Origin: Chroococcidiopsis sp. TS-821
GTDB taxonomy: Bacteria; Cyanobacteriota; Cyanobacteriia; Cyanobacteriales; Chroococcidiopsidaceae
Length of the DNA: 64,000 nucleotides
NCBI RefSeq assembly: GCF_002939305.1
Contig: NZ_MVDI01000001.1
Span: 1,550,001 to 1,614,000 of the forward strand
Reading direction: 5' to 3'
Shown here: piece after piece, positions 1 to 8,662 of the stretch
Position numbering within the stretch: the stretch's first letter is position 1
How the letters are laid out: each line of letters starts with the position of its first letter
Program-made: the position numbers and the translations under genes
The notes under the pieces: model-generated
Database searches by the model: none
What the model was told of the DNA's origin: nothing
The model's input: the letters and a program-made list of their open reading frames with translations, nothing else

Positions 1-2
1 CT

Positions 3-815
3 CAACCAACTGTCTCGATGCAGGTAAAACAACTCACCAAAGCAGTGGGTTTACCACTATTTGAGCAAGTCGGCAAACGGCTTTACTTAACAGAAGCAGG
101 CAAAGAATTGTTTACGACTTGTCGAGCTATTTTTGAGCAGCTAGCGCAGTTAGAAATGACTGTGGCTGATCTTAAGGGCTTAAAGCAAGGACAATTAAAG
201 TTAGCCGTGATTACAACTGCTAAATATTTTGTACCGCGTCTGTTAGGTCCATTTTGCCAGCGCTATCCTGGTATTGATATCTCTTTACAAGTTACGAACC
301 ACTCAGGCATTCTCGAACGATTGACGGATAACCTAGACGATTTGTATGTCATGAGTCAGGTTCCAGAACACTTAGACGTCGTGTTTCAACCATTTTTAGA
401 TAATCCACTAGTGGTACTAGCACCCGCAAATCATCCGCTAGCCCATGAAAAAAATATTTCGCTCTCACGGCTAGCAGAAGAACCTTTTATTATGCGCGAA
501 CCTGGTTCAGGAACGCGGAAGGCAGTGCAAAAACTCTTTGCCGCGCACGATATTTCGGTAAAAGTCAAATTAGAACTTGGTAGTAACGAAGCGATTAAGC
601 AAGCGATCGCTGGTGGTTTGGGGCTTTCTGTTTTGTCTCGCCATACCTTAACGCCCGACGGCGCTAGTAGCGAATTGACAGTACTAGACGTAGAACATTT
701 TCCAATTCATCGCAACTGGTATGTCGTCTATCCCAACGGTAAGCAGCTTTCCGTTGTGGCACGTACTTATTTGGAATATTTACTCGATGCTGCCAAACAA
801 TTTGCTACCTCTTAA
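3..815 (+). CDS. LysR-family transcriptional regulator, CbbR-like (5' end outside window)
   Basis: The frame is open from the window edge, so the N-terminal part of the winged helix-turn-helix is missing. The first visible residues (QPTVSMQVKQLT, then LPLFEQVGKRLYLTEAG) are the recognition helix and wing of a LysR regulator. The rest is the LysR substrate-binding domain, with CbbR-like signatures such as AKYFVPRLLGPFC, EPGSGTRKAV and SNEAIKQAIAGGLGL. CbbR/CmpR-type proteins control carbon-fixation or inorganic-carbon genes in response to metabolites; which target applies here cannot be seen because the divergent neighbour is outside the window. The ATG at 18 is an internal methionine, not the start. 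Family assignment is firm, the CbbR subtype is likely. Confidence 0.9.
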   Translation, partial: QPTVSMQVKQLTKAVGLPLFEQVGKRLYLTEAGKELFTTCRAIFEQLAQLEMTVADLKGLKQGQLKLAVITTAKYFVPRLLGPFCQRYPGIDISLQVTNHSGILERLTDNLDDLYVMSQVPEHLDVVFQPFLDNPLVVLAPANHPLAHEKNISLSRLAEEPFIMREPGSGTRKAVQKLFAAHDISVKVKLELGSNEAIKQAIAGGLGLSVLSRHTLTPDGASSELTVLDVEHFPIHRNWYVVYPNGKQLSVVARTYLEYLLDAAKQFATS

Positions 816-946
816 TCGCTCGCATCAAATTAGTTTTAGGTACTAGACCAATAGCTGGATAGCTTGAACTATTTACTAAACTGTCAAGTTAGCGTTGGCG
901 CAATGGCAGCAGCAAGTTGCCAAATAGTACTAAAAAGTTAAAAATC

Positions 947-1213
947 ATGGTCAAAACTTGGAAAGTGAACTGGAAGGGTCATGAGATCCTTACTAAAAAT
1001 AGATGGTTTAGAGGAGAGCAGCTCTACATTGATGGTGTGCGCTGCGATCGCAGGCAAGGTCTAGGTTTCACTAGCGAACTTAGAGGACAAATTAAAGATG
1101 CCGAAGGGTCTGTACATCTTGTTACAGCAAAATTCCGTCAAGGCTCATTTGGAACAAGAATCCTTTGTCATATTTTTGTTGACGATCAATGGGTTGGCGG
1201 CGATTTGATCTAG
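947..1213 (+). CDS. Small conserved hypothetical protein
   Basis: An 88-residue protein beginning at the ATG before KTWKVNWKGHEI. A TTG at 917 would add ten residues but has no better ribosome site. The sequence looks like a compact all-beta domain: a W-x-V-x-W start, a central LYIDGVRCD strand and a C-terminal CHIFVDDQWVGGD strand. There is no signal peptide and no membrane segment. Similar short proteins with a WxVxWxGHxI start occur in various bacteria, but I know no function. It stands alone between the LysR gene and the convergent rpsU. Confidence 0.6.
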   Translation: MVKTWKVNWKGHEILTKNRWFRGEQLYIDGVRCDRRQGLGFTSELRGQIKDAEGSVHLVTAKFRQGSFGTRILCHIFVDDQWVGGDLI

Positions 1214-1294
1214 AGATTCAGTCGAGTTCTGAAGGTAATTCACCTTATTCGCCTGTGAAGGTTGAGTTTAAGTAATTCAGTAACCATTGACCTA

Positions 1295-1328
1295 AAATGA
1301 AAATAAGCAGACATGGTTTCGTCTGCTT
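1295..1328 (-). terminator. Rho-independent terminator of rpsU
   Basis: Read on the minus strand just after the rpsU stop, AAGCAGAC pairs perfectly with GTCTGCTT around an 8-base loop, and the stem is followed by ATTTTCATTTT. The position and the T-rich tail fit an intrinsic terminator. Confidence 0.75.
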
Positions 1329-1343
1329 ACTACCTAATAGTAA

Positions 1344-1532
1344 TTACCCTCTACTTTGAAAACGCCGCTTACGTCTTCTCGCAACTGCTTTACGCTTGCG
1401 CTTTTCAATTGGAGTTTCAAAGTGACGCTTACTCTTGATATCTGGTAAAATCCCGGCTTTGGAAACTTGACGCTTAAATCTTCTCAATGCTGACTCAAAA
1501 TTTTCATTTTCACCGACAACAACTTGGGTCAT
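1344..1532 (-). CDS. rpsU: 30S ribosomal protein S21
   Basis: A 62-residue, very basic protein, [20 protein letters not shown] at the start and an Arg/Lys-rich tail ([13 protein letters not shown]), which is the standard S21 layout and length. S21 joins the small-subunit platform and helps mRNA base-pairing during initiation. It lies downstream of the RRM-protein gene on the same strand; this rbp-rpsU arrangement is well known in cyanobacteria and is linked to cold response. A hairpin terminator follows the stop codon. Confidence 0.97.
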   Translation of the reverse strand: MTQVVVGENENFESALRRFKRQVSKAGILPDIKSKRHFETPIEKRKRKAVARRRKRRFQSRG

Positions 1533-1848
1533 TCTATTTCCTCTTAACTACAATTTTTGGCATCGCGATCGCCAATTCAAAAAATATTTACAACGTCACT
1601 CCCGTATTCAATGACGAATAATAAAGCGTGAAAAATGCTAGGTATAGTTAATTAACTAAATTCGTTTGCAAACAAAAAAATGCTAGGTAGCAAAAGCACA
1701 ATATATTTTTTATAAAGTTAAAAGTTATTCAGTTTTTTAACTCTTAATAAGATTTTGTATTAGCGATATGCACAACTTTATGTGGATACGCTTGACGGCA
1801 TTCACTCTAACAGGGCTAATACAACGTACTCAAGTTATGAGTACGTGC
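1533..1848. other. rbp-rpsU intergenic region with hairpin
   Basis: This AT-rich spacer has no gene. Right after the RRM gene's stop (1824-1846) ACGTACTCA and TGAGTACGT form a perfect 9-bp stem with a 5-base loop. There is no strong T-run, so it could be a weak terminator, an RNA-processing or stability element, or an attenuator that sets the rbp to rpsU ratio. Confidence 0.6.
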
Positions 1849-2154
1849 TTAGTAGCGTTTTGAGTAATTTTGGTTTCTGCTACCCCAATTACCGCTGCTT
1901 GAACGTTTGTCTTCGCGGGGTTTAGCTTTATTAACTTTCATTGTTCTTCCCATCCACTCCGCGCCATCGAGTGCTTCAATGGCACTAGCTTCCGCAGCTT
2001 CACTTTCCATTTCTACAAAGCCGAAGCCACGAGGCAGTCCTGTTTCGCGATCCGTTGGCAGCTGTACGCGCTTTACAGTACCATATTCGGCAAAAATACT
2101 ACTGAGATCGTCTTGAGTAACTTCAAAGGACAAGTTACCGACGTAAATTGACAT
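1849..2154 (-). CDS. RNA-binding protein with one RRM (cyanobacterial Rbp)
   Basis: A 101-residue protein with a single RNA recognition motif. RNP2 is IYVGNLSF at residues 3-10 and RNP1 is RGFGFVEM around 42-49. A short Ser/Gly/Asn/Arg tail follows. Such proteins bind U-rich RNA; in Anabaena several are induced by cold, and some help localise thylakoid-protein mRNAs. The start ATG lies after a GGAG element in the region near 2160. It is followed by rpsU on the same strand. Which Rbp paralogue this is cannot be decided from the sequence alone. Confidence 0.95.
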   Translation of the reverse strand: MSIYVGNLSFEVTQDDLSSIFAEYGTVKRVQLPTDRETGLPRGFGFVEMESEAAEASAIEALDGAEWMGRTMKVNKAKPREDKRSSSGNWGSRNQNYSKRY

Positions 2155-2464
2155 TGAATCTCTCCTGCATCGACTTTTGTAGAGAGTTCGATCCGGAGAG
2201 GCGCTTGTGAATTATAAACAAACACTACCGCCGAATTTACTTCTCGCCTACCAGCTTAACATACAACTTATATAGTAGAGATCGAGGGTCAAAGATCAAA
2301 GGTCAACGATCGGCATTCAGAAAAATGAAGATTGGTTTTGAGCTGCTAGAGTAACCTAATTTTTGCAACAAGTCGATAGGCTTAGTTTGCTGATAACTAA
2401 GTAAAGATTAACGGCACGCAAAAACTGATGGAGTTAATCATAATGAGAATAAAAACTCATACCT
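2155..2464. other. Intergenic region between divergent rbp and isochorismatase-like gene
   Basis: The region should hold both promoters. Apart from a GGTCAAAGATCAAAGGTCA-like simple repeat near 2288-2306 I see no gene, RNA or clear operator. Confidence 0.5.
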
Positions 2465-3490
2465 ATGGATACTCATCAATTACCAATTCCTATATTCTTT
2501 GCGCCTAGTAAAGTCAGCGAAGTATGGCGCGTTCCTTACCAACAACGCGCGCAAGAAGCCGCAACGTGGAGCAAAAAGTATAATATTACACCAGCCAGTG
2601 AAGATAAAATTCGCGTTGGGTTGCTTTTAGTTGACGTTCAGAATACATTTTGTATACCTGGGTTTGAACTATTTGTCGGTGGTAAATCTGGCATAGGTGC
2701 GGTTGAAGATAATGTTCGTTTGTGTGAATTTATCTATCGCAATTTAGGAGTAATTAGTGCGATCGCCGCCACAATGGATACTCACACGGCAATGCAAATT
2801 TTCCACCCTGTGTTTTGGATTAACGACTCTGGAGAGCATCCTGCACCTGCCACTTTAATTACTCCTGAGGAAGTAGCACGAGGTATCTGGAAGGTCAATC
2901 CAGCTGTTGCTGCGAGTATTAGTGGCGGAAATTATCAAGCACTACAAAACCATGCCTTGCACTACGTTAATCAGCTAACACATCATGGCAAATATCCTTT
3001 AACGGTATGGCCTTATCACGCCATGCTGGGTGGTATTAGTCATGCGTTGGTTTCTGCAGTGGAGGAAGCAGTGTTTTTCCATACTATTGCTCGTAAAACT
3101 CAGGCAAGGTTTGAAATTAAAGGTAATAATCCGTTAACTGAAAATTATTCAGTACTGCATCCAGAAGTTTTAATAGGTGCTGATGGTCAACCAATCGCGC
3201 AAAAAAATACAGACTTAATACAGTATTTATTAAAATTTGACAAACTGATCGTTGCAGGTCAAGCTAAAAGCCACTGCGTCGCGTGGACAATTGATGATTT
3301 ATTAACAGAAATTAAAAGCAGAGACGCCAGCCTAGCACAAAAAATTTATTTGCTCGAAGATTGCACTTCTCCTGTTGTTATTCCTAACGTGGTAGATTAC
3401 TCCGAACAAGCTGAAGCCACTTTTGAACGGTTTGCCACAGCAGGAATGCATTTGGTGAAATCGACGCAAGCGAGTGATTGGTTAGCGTAA
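2465..3490 (+). CDS. Isochorismatase-like cysteine hydrolase
   Basis: A 341-residue protein of the isochorismatase/nicotinamidase fold. The expected catalytic triad is visible: Asp in LLLVDVQNTF (about residue 58), Lys in ARGIWKVNP, and Cys in AKSHCVAWTIDDL (about 275). The protein is longer than the usual 180-220 residues because of insertions between the Asp and Cys strands; this longer form is common in cyanobacteria. The substrate (nicotinamide, isochorismate or another amide) is not defined by the sequence. No co-transcribed neighbour is evident; the next gene starts about 100 bp on. Confidence 0.85.
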   Translation: MDTHQLPIPIFFAPSKVSEVWRVPYQQRAQEAATWSKKYNITPASEDKIRVGLLLVDVQNTFCIPGFELFVGGKSGIGAVEDNVRLCEFIYRNLGVISAIAATMDTHTAMQIFHPVFWINDSGEHPAPATLITPEEVARGIWKVNPAVAASISGGNYQALQNHALHYVNQLTHHGKYPLTVWPYHAMLGGISHALVSAVEEAVFFHTIARKTQARFEIKGNNPLTENYSVLHPEVLIGADGQPIAQKNTDLIQYLLKFDKLIVAGQAKSHCVAWTIDDLLTEIKSRDASLAQKIYLLEDCTSPVVIPNVVDYSEQAEATFERFATAGMHLVKSTQASDWLA

Positions 3491-3591
3491 TAGGTAATGG
3501 GTGATAGAAATTCTTTTTACCAATGATCAGTTACCATTTACCAGTCTTTAAGTTACGCTGGTTTTCACCTACCTACTCGTAAGATAATGCG

Positions 3592-4509
3592 ATGCAAATT
3601 TGGCGAGCACCGAAACCTTGGCAAGTTGGGTTAGTTTTAATTGCTGGCGTATTTGGTATTTCAACTGCGTCAATTTTTGTGAGGTTAGCATTTGCAGCAG
3701 TACCAGGGGTTTCGAGTGTTGGATTTAGCCTTGTTTTATCGGCAGCACGTTTGATAATTTCGGCAATACTACTGCTACCAGCTTGGCGTCATCTGCGCTC
3801 ATCTTATCCAAGTCGTACCTCCGTATACTATGCATTAGTAGCAGGGGTTTGTTTAGCACTTCACTTTGCCACATGGATTACTTCGCTGGCTTTTACCTCA
3901 ATTGCTGCTGCATCGACTTTAGTGAGTAGTACGCCAATTTGGGTTGCTTTACTTTCATGGTTATGGCTGCGCGAAAAGCTATCACCTCTTACTCTGATCG
4001 GAGTTGGTGTTGCACTCGCAGGCGGTATCATTATTGCACTGGGAGGTTCAGGAGTAGATACTGTTGCGAGTCGCCCTATGCTAGGTAATTTTTTAGCACT
4101 TTTTGGCGCTTGGATGTACAGCTTGTATCTACTCCTTGGACGTCAAGCCCAACAAGCGGGATTAGGATTAGGCAGCTATATTGCAGTTGCTTACACGACA
4201 GGAGCATTAATCTTACTGCCACTGCCAGGAATATTTAATGCATCGTATACAGGTTATCCATCAATTGTCTATGTTTACATACTATTAATTGCAATTTTCT
4301 CGCAGATGCTCGGGCATACTAGCCTAAACTGGGGAATGCGCTGGCTTTCACCAACTTTTGTCACCCTTGCTGCTTTATTTGAACCTGTGGGTGCTAGTTT
4401 TCTTGCTTATTTTCTACTGAATGAACTCCCAGCAAAATTGACAATTGTCGGTGCGGCTATTTTATTAGTGGGAGTCGCTTGTGCGATCGTCGGGGCGAAG
4501 CAAAAATAA
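3592..4509 (+). CDS. EamA/DMT-family membrane transporter
   Basis: A 305-residue polytopic protein with about ten hydrophobic segments arranged as two EamA repeats (roughly 15-150 and 165-300). The motif FEPVGASFLAYFLLNE near the C terminus is characteristic of drug/metabolite exporters of the DMT superfamily. Family members export amino acids or other metabolites; the substrate is unknown. The ATG at 3592 has only a weak upstream AG-rich stretch. The gap before it is a dispersed intergenic repeat (GGTAATGGGTGAT type). Confidence 0.88.
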   Translation: MQIWRAPKPWQVGLVLIAGVFGISTASIFVRLAFAAVPGVSSVGFSLVLSAARLIISAILLLPAWRHLRSSYPSRTSVYYALVAGVCLALHFATWITSLAFTSIAAASTLVSSTPIWVALLSWLWLREKLSPLTLIGVGVALAGGIIIALGGSGVDTVASRPMLGNFLALFGAWMYSLYLLLGRQAQQAGLGLGSYIAVAYTTGALILLPLPGIFNASYTGYPSIVYVYILLIAIFSQMLGHTSLNWGMRWLSPTFVTLAALFEPVGASFLAYFLLNELPAKLTIVGAAILLVGVACAIVGAKQK

Positions 4510-4565
4510 ATTAAATCGAGCTAGTGAAACCAAGATTCAGCTTTTCATCTTGATATTCTTTATAG

Positions 4566-4706
4566 AACCCATTTGAGAGCCTTTGGTGGAGAGCTAAGAA
4601 TGCAAGCATTATTGTTACTCACAATACTAAGGACTTTAAGCAAGCAGAACTTTCTTTTCCTACATTGTCGATTCTCAAACCTGACGAGATGATTAATCTT
4701 AATTAG
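4566..4706 (+). pseudogene. Remnant of a PIN-domain toxin (C-terminal end only)
   Basis: An open stretch without a start codon encodes a tail ending ASIIVTHNTKDFKQAEL, then FPTLSILKPDEMI, and a stop. The IVTHNxKDF motif and the closing L-x-PxE/D-x-x pattern match the C terminus of PIN toxins that pair with RHH antitoxins. The catalytic N-terminal two thirds are missing and an in-frame TAG precedes the fragment. The antitoxin remnant begins 10 bp downstream, which supports the identification as half of a decayed toxin-antitoxin operon. Confidence 0.55.
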
Positions 4707-4716
4707 GAGATAAGCT

Positions 4717-4938
4717 ATGGCTACTTTGACGATTTGCTTACCCGATGACAAACACGAACGATTGAAAGAATTGGCAAAAAAAAGAAATATGAGCAATAAG
4801 CTGATTGAAGAACTCTCAACTGCGATCGCTTAAGCTGAATTTGATGCAGAAACCCGATTTCGAGCTATGGCAGCAAAGGGAAGCGTATCAGTAGGACTAG
4901 CGTTGCTCGACCGACTCGATTCTCAATTAACCCAATGA
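4717..4938 (+). pseudogene. RHH-type antitoxin gene interrupted by an in-frame stop
   Basis: A good ribosome site (TTAGGAGA) precedes ATG. The reading frame gives MATLTICLPDDKHERLKELA and on to KLIEELSTAIA, a ribbon-helix-helix DNA-binding domain. It then meets TAA at 4831-4833. The same frame continues past the stop with AEFDAETRFRAMAAKG and a C-terminal LLDRLDSQL, the toxin-binding tail normally joined to this domain. So one nonsense codon splits an otherwise recognisable antitoxin. The 38-residue N-terminal piece might still bind DNA. Confidence 0.75.
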
Positions 4939-5058
4939 CGCAAATTAGTTGAACAAATAATTAGGTGGAGAAATCTGTCAACTCTTAGCCGAGTTTACCT
5001 ACTACTGCTTCAACCAGCCGCTTGCATAATTAGAAACAGCAAGAGTTGGTAAGGCAGC

Positions 5059-6618
5059 TTGAGAATACACTTACTTTGGTTTCGGCGGGATCTGCGCTTG
5101 AGCGACAATGAATGCGTTGCTTTGGCAGCAGCAAACAATGCCTTAGTGTTACCCTGCTTCATCATCGACCCGTGGTTTTACACTTGGGCAGATGTCAGTG
5201 CAACGCGAGTCAAGTTTTTGTTTGAATCCCTTGAGGATCTTGATGCAAATTTGAGAAAGCGAGGTAGCCAACTATACTTGTTAGAAGGCGATTCAGTTGC
5301 AGCACTGCAACAGCTGACTCGGCAATTGCTACAGCAGGGGTATAATCCTAAACTGTTCTTCAACCGCGACGTGCAGGTCGAGTACGGCATCAAACGCGAT
5401 CGCTCAATTATCGATTTCTACCGCAAACTTAATCTTGACTGCCACTTAGGATTGAATAACTTTCTGCAAGTTGACGCCGATAACCGCGATACTTGGTTCA
5501 AAGAATATTACACGTATCAGCGTCAATCAATTCATCCAACGCCAGAGCTTATTTATACACCGCAGCTAAAACTTGACATACCGCAGCTTTCATTTACAGA
5601 ACTCAAGCACAAGTATTCCCAGTTCTGGCAAGTCGAGAACGAGTATTTTTGTGGTGGGGAGACAGAGGCGATCGCCACGCTCAACTCATTCTTAGAATGC
5701 AGATTTCACGGTTATCACTGGAAAGTATCGCGTCCGTGGTTGACGCAACAAGGCGCAACTTCGCACCTTTCGCCACACCTAGCTTTCGGAACAATTTCGA
5801 CTCGTAGTGTATACCAGCGTACCAAAGTCCGTGCTGCCAAATTAGCCGATTCTAAAGCCGAATTTGCACTTAAAACATTCCGCGATCGCCTGCGGTGGAG
5901 AGATAGTTTTTCGCAGCGGTTGTATCATCATCCTGAGATTGCTTACCAAAATCGTTACCCAGAGTTTGACGAGTGGTATCATCCGGCTCCATTGATACCA
6001 GAAAAGCAAGAAGTGTTTGCGGCGTGGCAAGAAGGAGAAACCGGATTTCCACTTGTCGATGCTTCAATGCGGCAGTTGAAAACAATGGGGTGGATGAACT
6101 TTCGGATGCGGGCGATGTGCGCTACATTTTTGACTATTAACTGCGGTGTATCGTGGCATCACGGGGCGCGGCATTATATGAATTATTTAATTGATGGCGA
6201 TTTAGCAATTGATAATTGGCAGTGGCAGATGCAGTCGGGAGTAACCAATCCGCTGTCAGATACTTTTCGCATCTATAATCCAAATAAGAATTTGCAAGAA
6301 AAAGATTCTGATCTAAAGTTTATTTACTACTGGATACCAGAACTACGAGGGTATAACTTAGCAGAAATACTTAACGGCGTGCATTTGAATGATGGCTTGT
6401 ATCCTGCACCGATACTCAATTGGTCGCAGACTCGTGGCGTCAATGGTAAAGCTGTGTCTGACTTGCGGCAGAAGGTAAAAGAGCGGTTGCTAGCAGAGCA
6501 GGGCGTAGAATACGAACAAGCTGTTGCTGCGAAAACAACAGTGGATAAGTATTGGCAAGTGAAGGATAGACAATATCAAGAGTATAAGCACCAACATTCA
6601 GAAAGTGATGAACTTTAA
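5059..6618 (+). CDS. Photolyase/cryptochrome-family flavoprotein
   Basis: A 519-residue protein. The N-terminal photolyase alpha/beta domain begins HLLWFRRDLRLSDNE. The C-terminal FAD domain includes WQEGETGFPLVDASMRQL, GWMNFRMRAM, a DGDLAIDNWQWQ stretch (about 380-390) and RIYNPNKNLQEKDSD. These match the family whose FAD loop reads QMQSGVT...RIYNP, distinct from classical E. coli-type CPD photolyase. The residue aligned with flavin-N5 Asn378 of E. coli is Asp385. The start is TTG: an in-frame TAA lies three codons upstream and a GGTAAGG element precedes it. Repair or signalling role is not settled by the sequence. Confidence 0.9.
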   Translation: MRIHLLWFRRDLRLSDNECVALAAANNALVLPCFIIDPWFYTWADVSATRVKFLFESLEDLDANLRKRGSQLYLLEGDSVAALQQLTRQLLQQGYNPKLFFNRDVQVEYGIKRDRSIIDFYRKLNLDCHLGLNNFLQVDADNRDTWFKEYYTYQRQSIHPTPELIYTPQLKLDIPQLSFTELKHKYSQFWQVENEYFCGGETEAIATLNSFLECRFHGYHWKVSRPWLTQQGATSHLSPHLAFGTISTRSVYQRTKVRAAKLADSKAEFALKTFRDRLRWRDSFSQRLYHHPEIAYQNRYPEFDEWYHPAPLIPEKQEVFAAWQEGETGFPLVDASMRQLKTMGWMNFRMRAMCATFLTINCGVSWHHGARHYMNYLIDGDLAIDNWQWQMQSGVTNPLSDTFRIYNPNKNLQEKDSDLKFIYYWIPELRGYNLAEILNGVHLNDGLYPAPILNWSQTRGVNGKAVSDLRQKVKERLLAEQGVEYEQAVAAKTTVDKYWQVKDRQYQEYKHQHSESDEL

Positions 6619-7154
6619 ATAAAAAATGCACCCCAAAAATCCAATTTTCTTTGTTGAAAGGCGATCGCTACTTTTGGATTAGTGTTTGTTCTAGCTACTG
6701 CCTGGGTTGAGTTTGGGCTGTGATAATGTAGACTTTGATAGTTCTCGATGTAGCGCTTGCAGTCGCGGGTTCCTTTCCGACACATATTCGAGCGACAAGT
6801 TTCGCCAATATACAGAAGCAATTGAGCAGCATTGTCTATGACAAAATAGATGCATGCTTCTCCTGAAGTATTTGCTGGCAACCGATAAAACGATATTGAA
6901 TGTAGAGGCAGATTAAATGGATTTATTGCTTCTGCATCTAAGTCAGCGTGCGTCAGTGTAATATCAAACAGCGTTGTCTGTGTTGTCTGTAATGTATGCT
7001 TGCTTTGTCTAGCACGTTGTTGATGAGTAAATATTTGAGATTTCCAATTGCTCAAAGTATCAGAGTTCATCACCAGCGTGTTTTGCTTGCGAACTGAAGT
7101 ACGGTTGATTTCAAGCTTAGAAAATAGACTTAGCTGATTCGGCTCCAATGGCAT
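6615..7154 (-). pseudogene. Decayed GIY-YIG nuclease-family gene
   Basis: The N-terminal part is intact and contains ACIYFVIDNAAQLLLYIGET, a GIY-YIG-like core, then RDCKRYIENYQSLHY. After that the frame goes wrong. Continuing in the neighbouring frame gives TAQTQPRQ, a TAG, LEQTLIQK, a second TAG, and RSPFNKENW. This matches the usual C terminus of this cyanobacterial family (PRQ-LE--LI-KWRSPFNKENW). A small deletion with frameshift plus two nonsense codons therefore destroyed the gene. The ATG at 7154 is the likeliest original start; a TTG at 7199 is an alternative. Cyanobacterial homologues are mostly uncharacterised. Confidence 0.7.
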
Positions 7155-7470
7155 CTCCTTAGTAAAAACCAGTAACGTACTGCACGTAAAGTAGGACAAT
7201 AGCTAGATGCTTTATCTAGTTATTGGAAAACTAGGATTAGGGAGATTTTAAAAAGATATTCCTTTATATTTGATAGATAAATATTTCTATACAAAAACAA
7301 CAATCGCTTTACAAACTAATCGTACATTCGGTAACACAACCGTTTAGACATTCATCCGATAGCATAGTCTTATAATAGAAATTGAAGAAACTTATTGAGA
7401 AAGTCAACCCTTTAACTCTCTATTGTTCGTGTTCGAGAAAACTTGAGCAATAGAGAAAGGAAGTTTGGAG

Positions 7471-8433
7471 ATGACTGCATTTATTCAACAAACGATAGAA
7501 TCGTCTGGAATTGGCATCAGCCATGACGAGCGACTAATAGTAGGAACGAACGAAGGTTTATTGTTGCTCTCAAATTCCGAGCAGAGAATTGAACTGGAAG
7601 GACAGAACATTACTGCCATTGCTCCAAGTTTCAACGGATTGTGGGTGGTGGTAGATCGTAAGTCAATATGGCATCGCGACGATCGCAGTGAGTGGCAAGT
7701 AGTAGCCTCGAACATCCAAAACTTACAACTCAACTGCATTGAACCTCTTAACGGAAAAGTTCTTGTTGGCACATCTGATGCTCATCTTCTATGGATTGCG
7801 CGTGACAACATTGAATTTATCGATAGCTTTGACTTAGCCCCAGGAAGAGATGAATGGTACACGCCTTGGGGCGGTTTGCCAGCGGTTCGTTCGCTTGCGG
7901 TAGGACATTCAGGCGAACTTTACGCAAACGTCCATGTTGGCGGTATCTTGCGCTCTCAAGACAACGGACGCTCGTGGCAATCTACTATTGACCTGGACTC
8001 GGACGTTCATCAAGTAATAACTGTTCAAGAGCGTCCTGGTTTGGTACTAGCAGCTACGGCAAAGGGACTGGCAATTAGCACGAATGCAGGAGATACATGG
8101 AGCTTCGATCGAGCTAACTTACACGCTACTTATTCTCGTGCTGTAGCAGTTTGCGGTGAAACAATCTTGATGAGTACTTCGGTAGGTCCATCCGGTGCTA
8201 AAGCGGCAGTTTATCGGCGATCGCTCGACCAACCAGGAACATTTGAGAAGTGCGAACAAGGTCTGCCACAATGGTTTTCAAATAATATCAACACGGGCAG
8301 CCTTGCTGCACTGAAGGATAAGGCAGCTTTTGGCACGAGTGACGGTCAAATCTTTGTGTCAGAGGATGCTGGTTCAACATGGAAGCAACTTGCGTCTGGG
8401 CTACCTTCAATTCACTGCTTGCACTTTTCGTAG
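7471..8433 (+). CDS. Beta-propeller protein with Asp-box (BNR) repeats
   Basis: A 320-residue protein with no signal peptide or membrane segment. Three Asp-box motifs, S-x-D/N-x-G-x-[ST]-W, occur at about residues 162, 203 and 297 (SQDNGRSW, STNAGDTW, SEDAGSTW), each at a beta hairpin as in sialidase or YCF48-like propellers. Blades of the type VRSLAVGHSGELYANV fill the rest. Asp-boxes mark the fold, not a reaction, and sialidase catalytic residues are not apparent. The ATG at 7471 is chosen because AGAAAGGAAG lies at good spacing; a TTG at 7465 is also possible. A small acidic ORF follows 67 bp downstream. Confidence 0.75.
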   Translation: MTAFIQQTIESSGIGISHDERLIVGTNEGLLLLSNSEQRIELEGQNITAIAPSFNGLWVVVDRKSIWHRDDRSEWQVVASNIQNLQLNCIEPLNGKVLVGTSDAHLLWIARDNIEFIDSFDLAPGRDEWYTPWGGLPAVRSLAVGHSGELYANVHVGGILRSQDNGRSWQSTIDLDSDVHQVITVQERPGLVLAATAKGLAISTNAGDTWSFDRANLHATYSRAVAVCGETILMSTSVGPSGAKAAVYRRSLDQPGTFEKCEQGLPQWFSNNINTGSLAALKDKAAFGTSDGQIFVSEDAGSTWKQLASGLPSIHCLHFS

Positions 8434-8500
8434 TTGTTTAGCTATAGGAATTTTAGGCGATTGCCAATATTTTTTAGAAGCATTGGAAAACGGGGGATTT

Positions 8501-8662
8501 ATGACAAACCAAGAACAAGGTGAAGTTATCTTAGAAGGCAAACAAAAAGTGGCACCGGAGGTAGAAGTTGATACCTCTGCTTCTGACGATAGCGAAAATC
8601 CAGAAGATCCTATTTCAGAAGAATCGGAGGTTCCCAGAACTAACGATGCTCCTGCTGATTGA
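8501..8662 (+). CDS. Very small acidic hypothetical protein
   Basis: A 53-residue ORF with a plausible GGGGGA ribosome site. About a third of residues are Asp or Glu, concentrated after residue 20 (EVEVDTSASDDSENPEDP). It is probably disordered. It sits directly after the beta-propeller gene on the same strand and may be co-transcribed with it. Nothing identifies a function; the composition alone could fit a charge-based binding peptide. It could also be a chance ORF. Confidence 0.4.
   Translation: MTNQEQGEVILEGKQKVAPEVEVDTSASDDSENPEDPISEESEVPRTNDAPAD

Noticed and set aside
4979-5027. Possible protein tail (LLAEFTYYCFNQPLA) before the photolyase gene
   Set aside because: Too short to assign; could be a leftover of the toxin-antitoxin region or chance.
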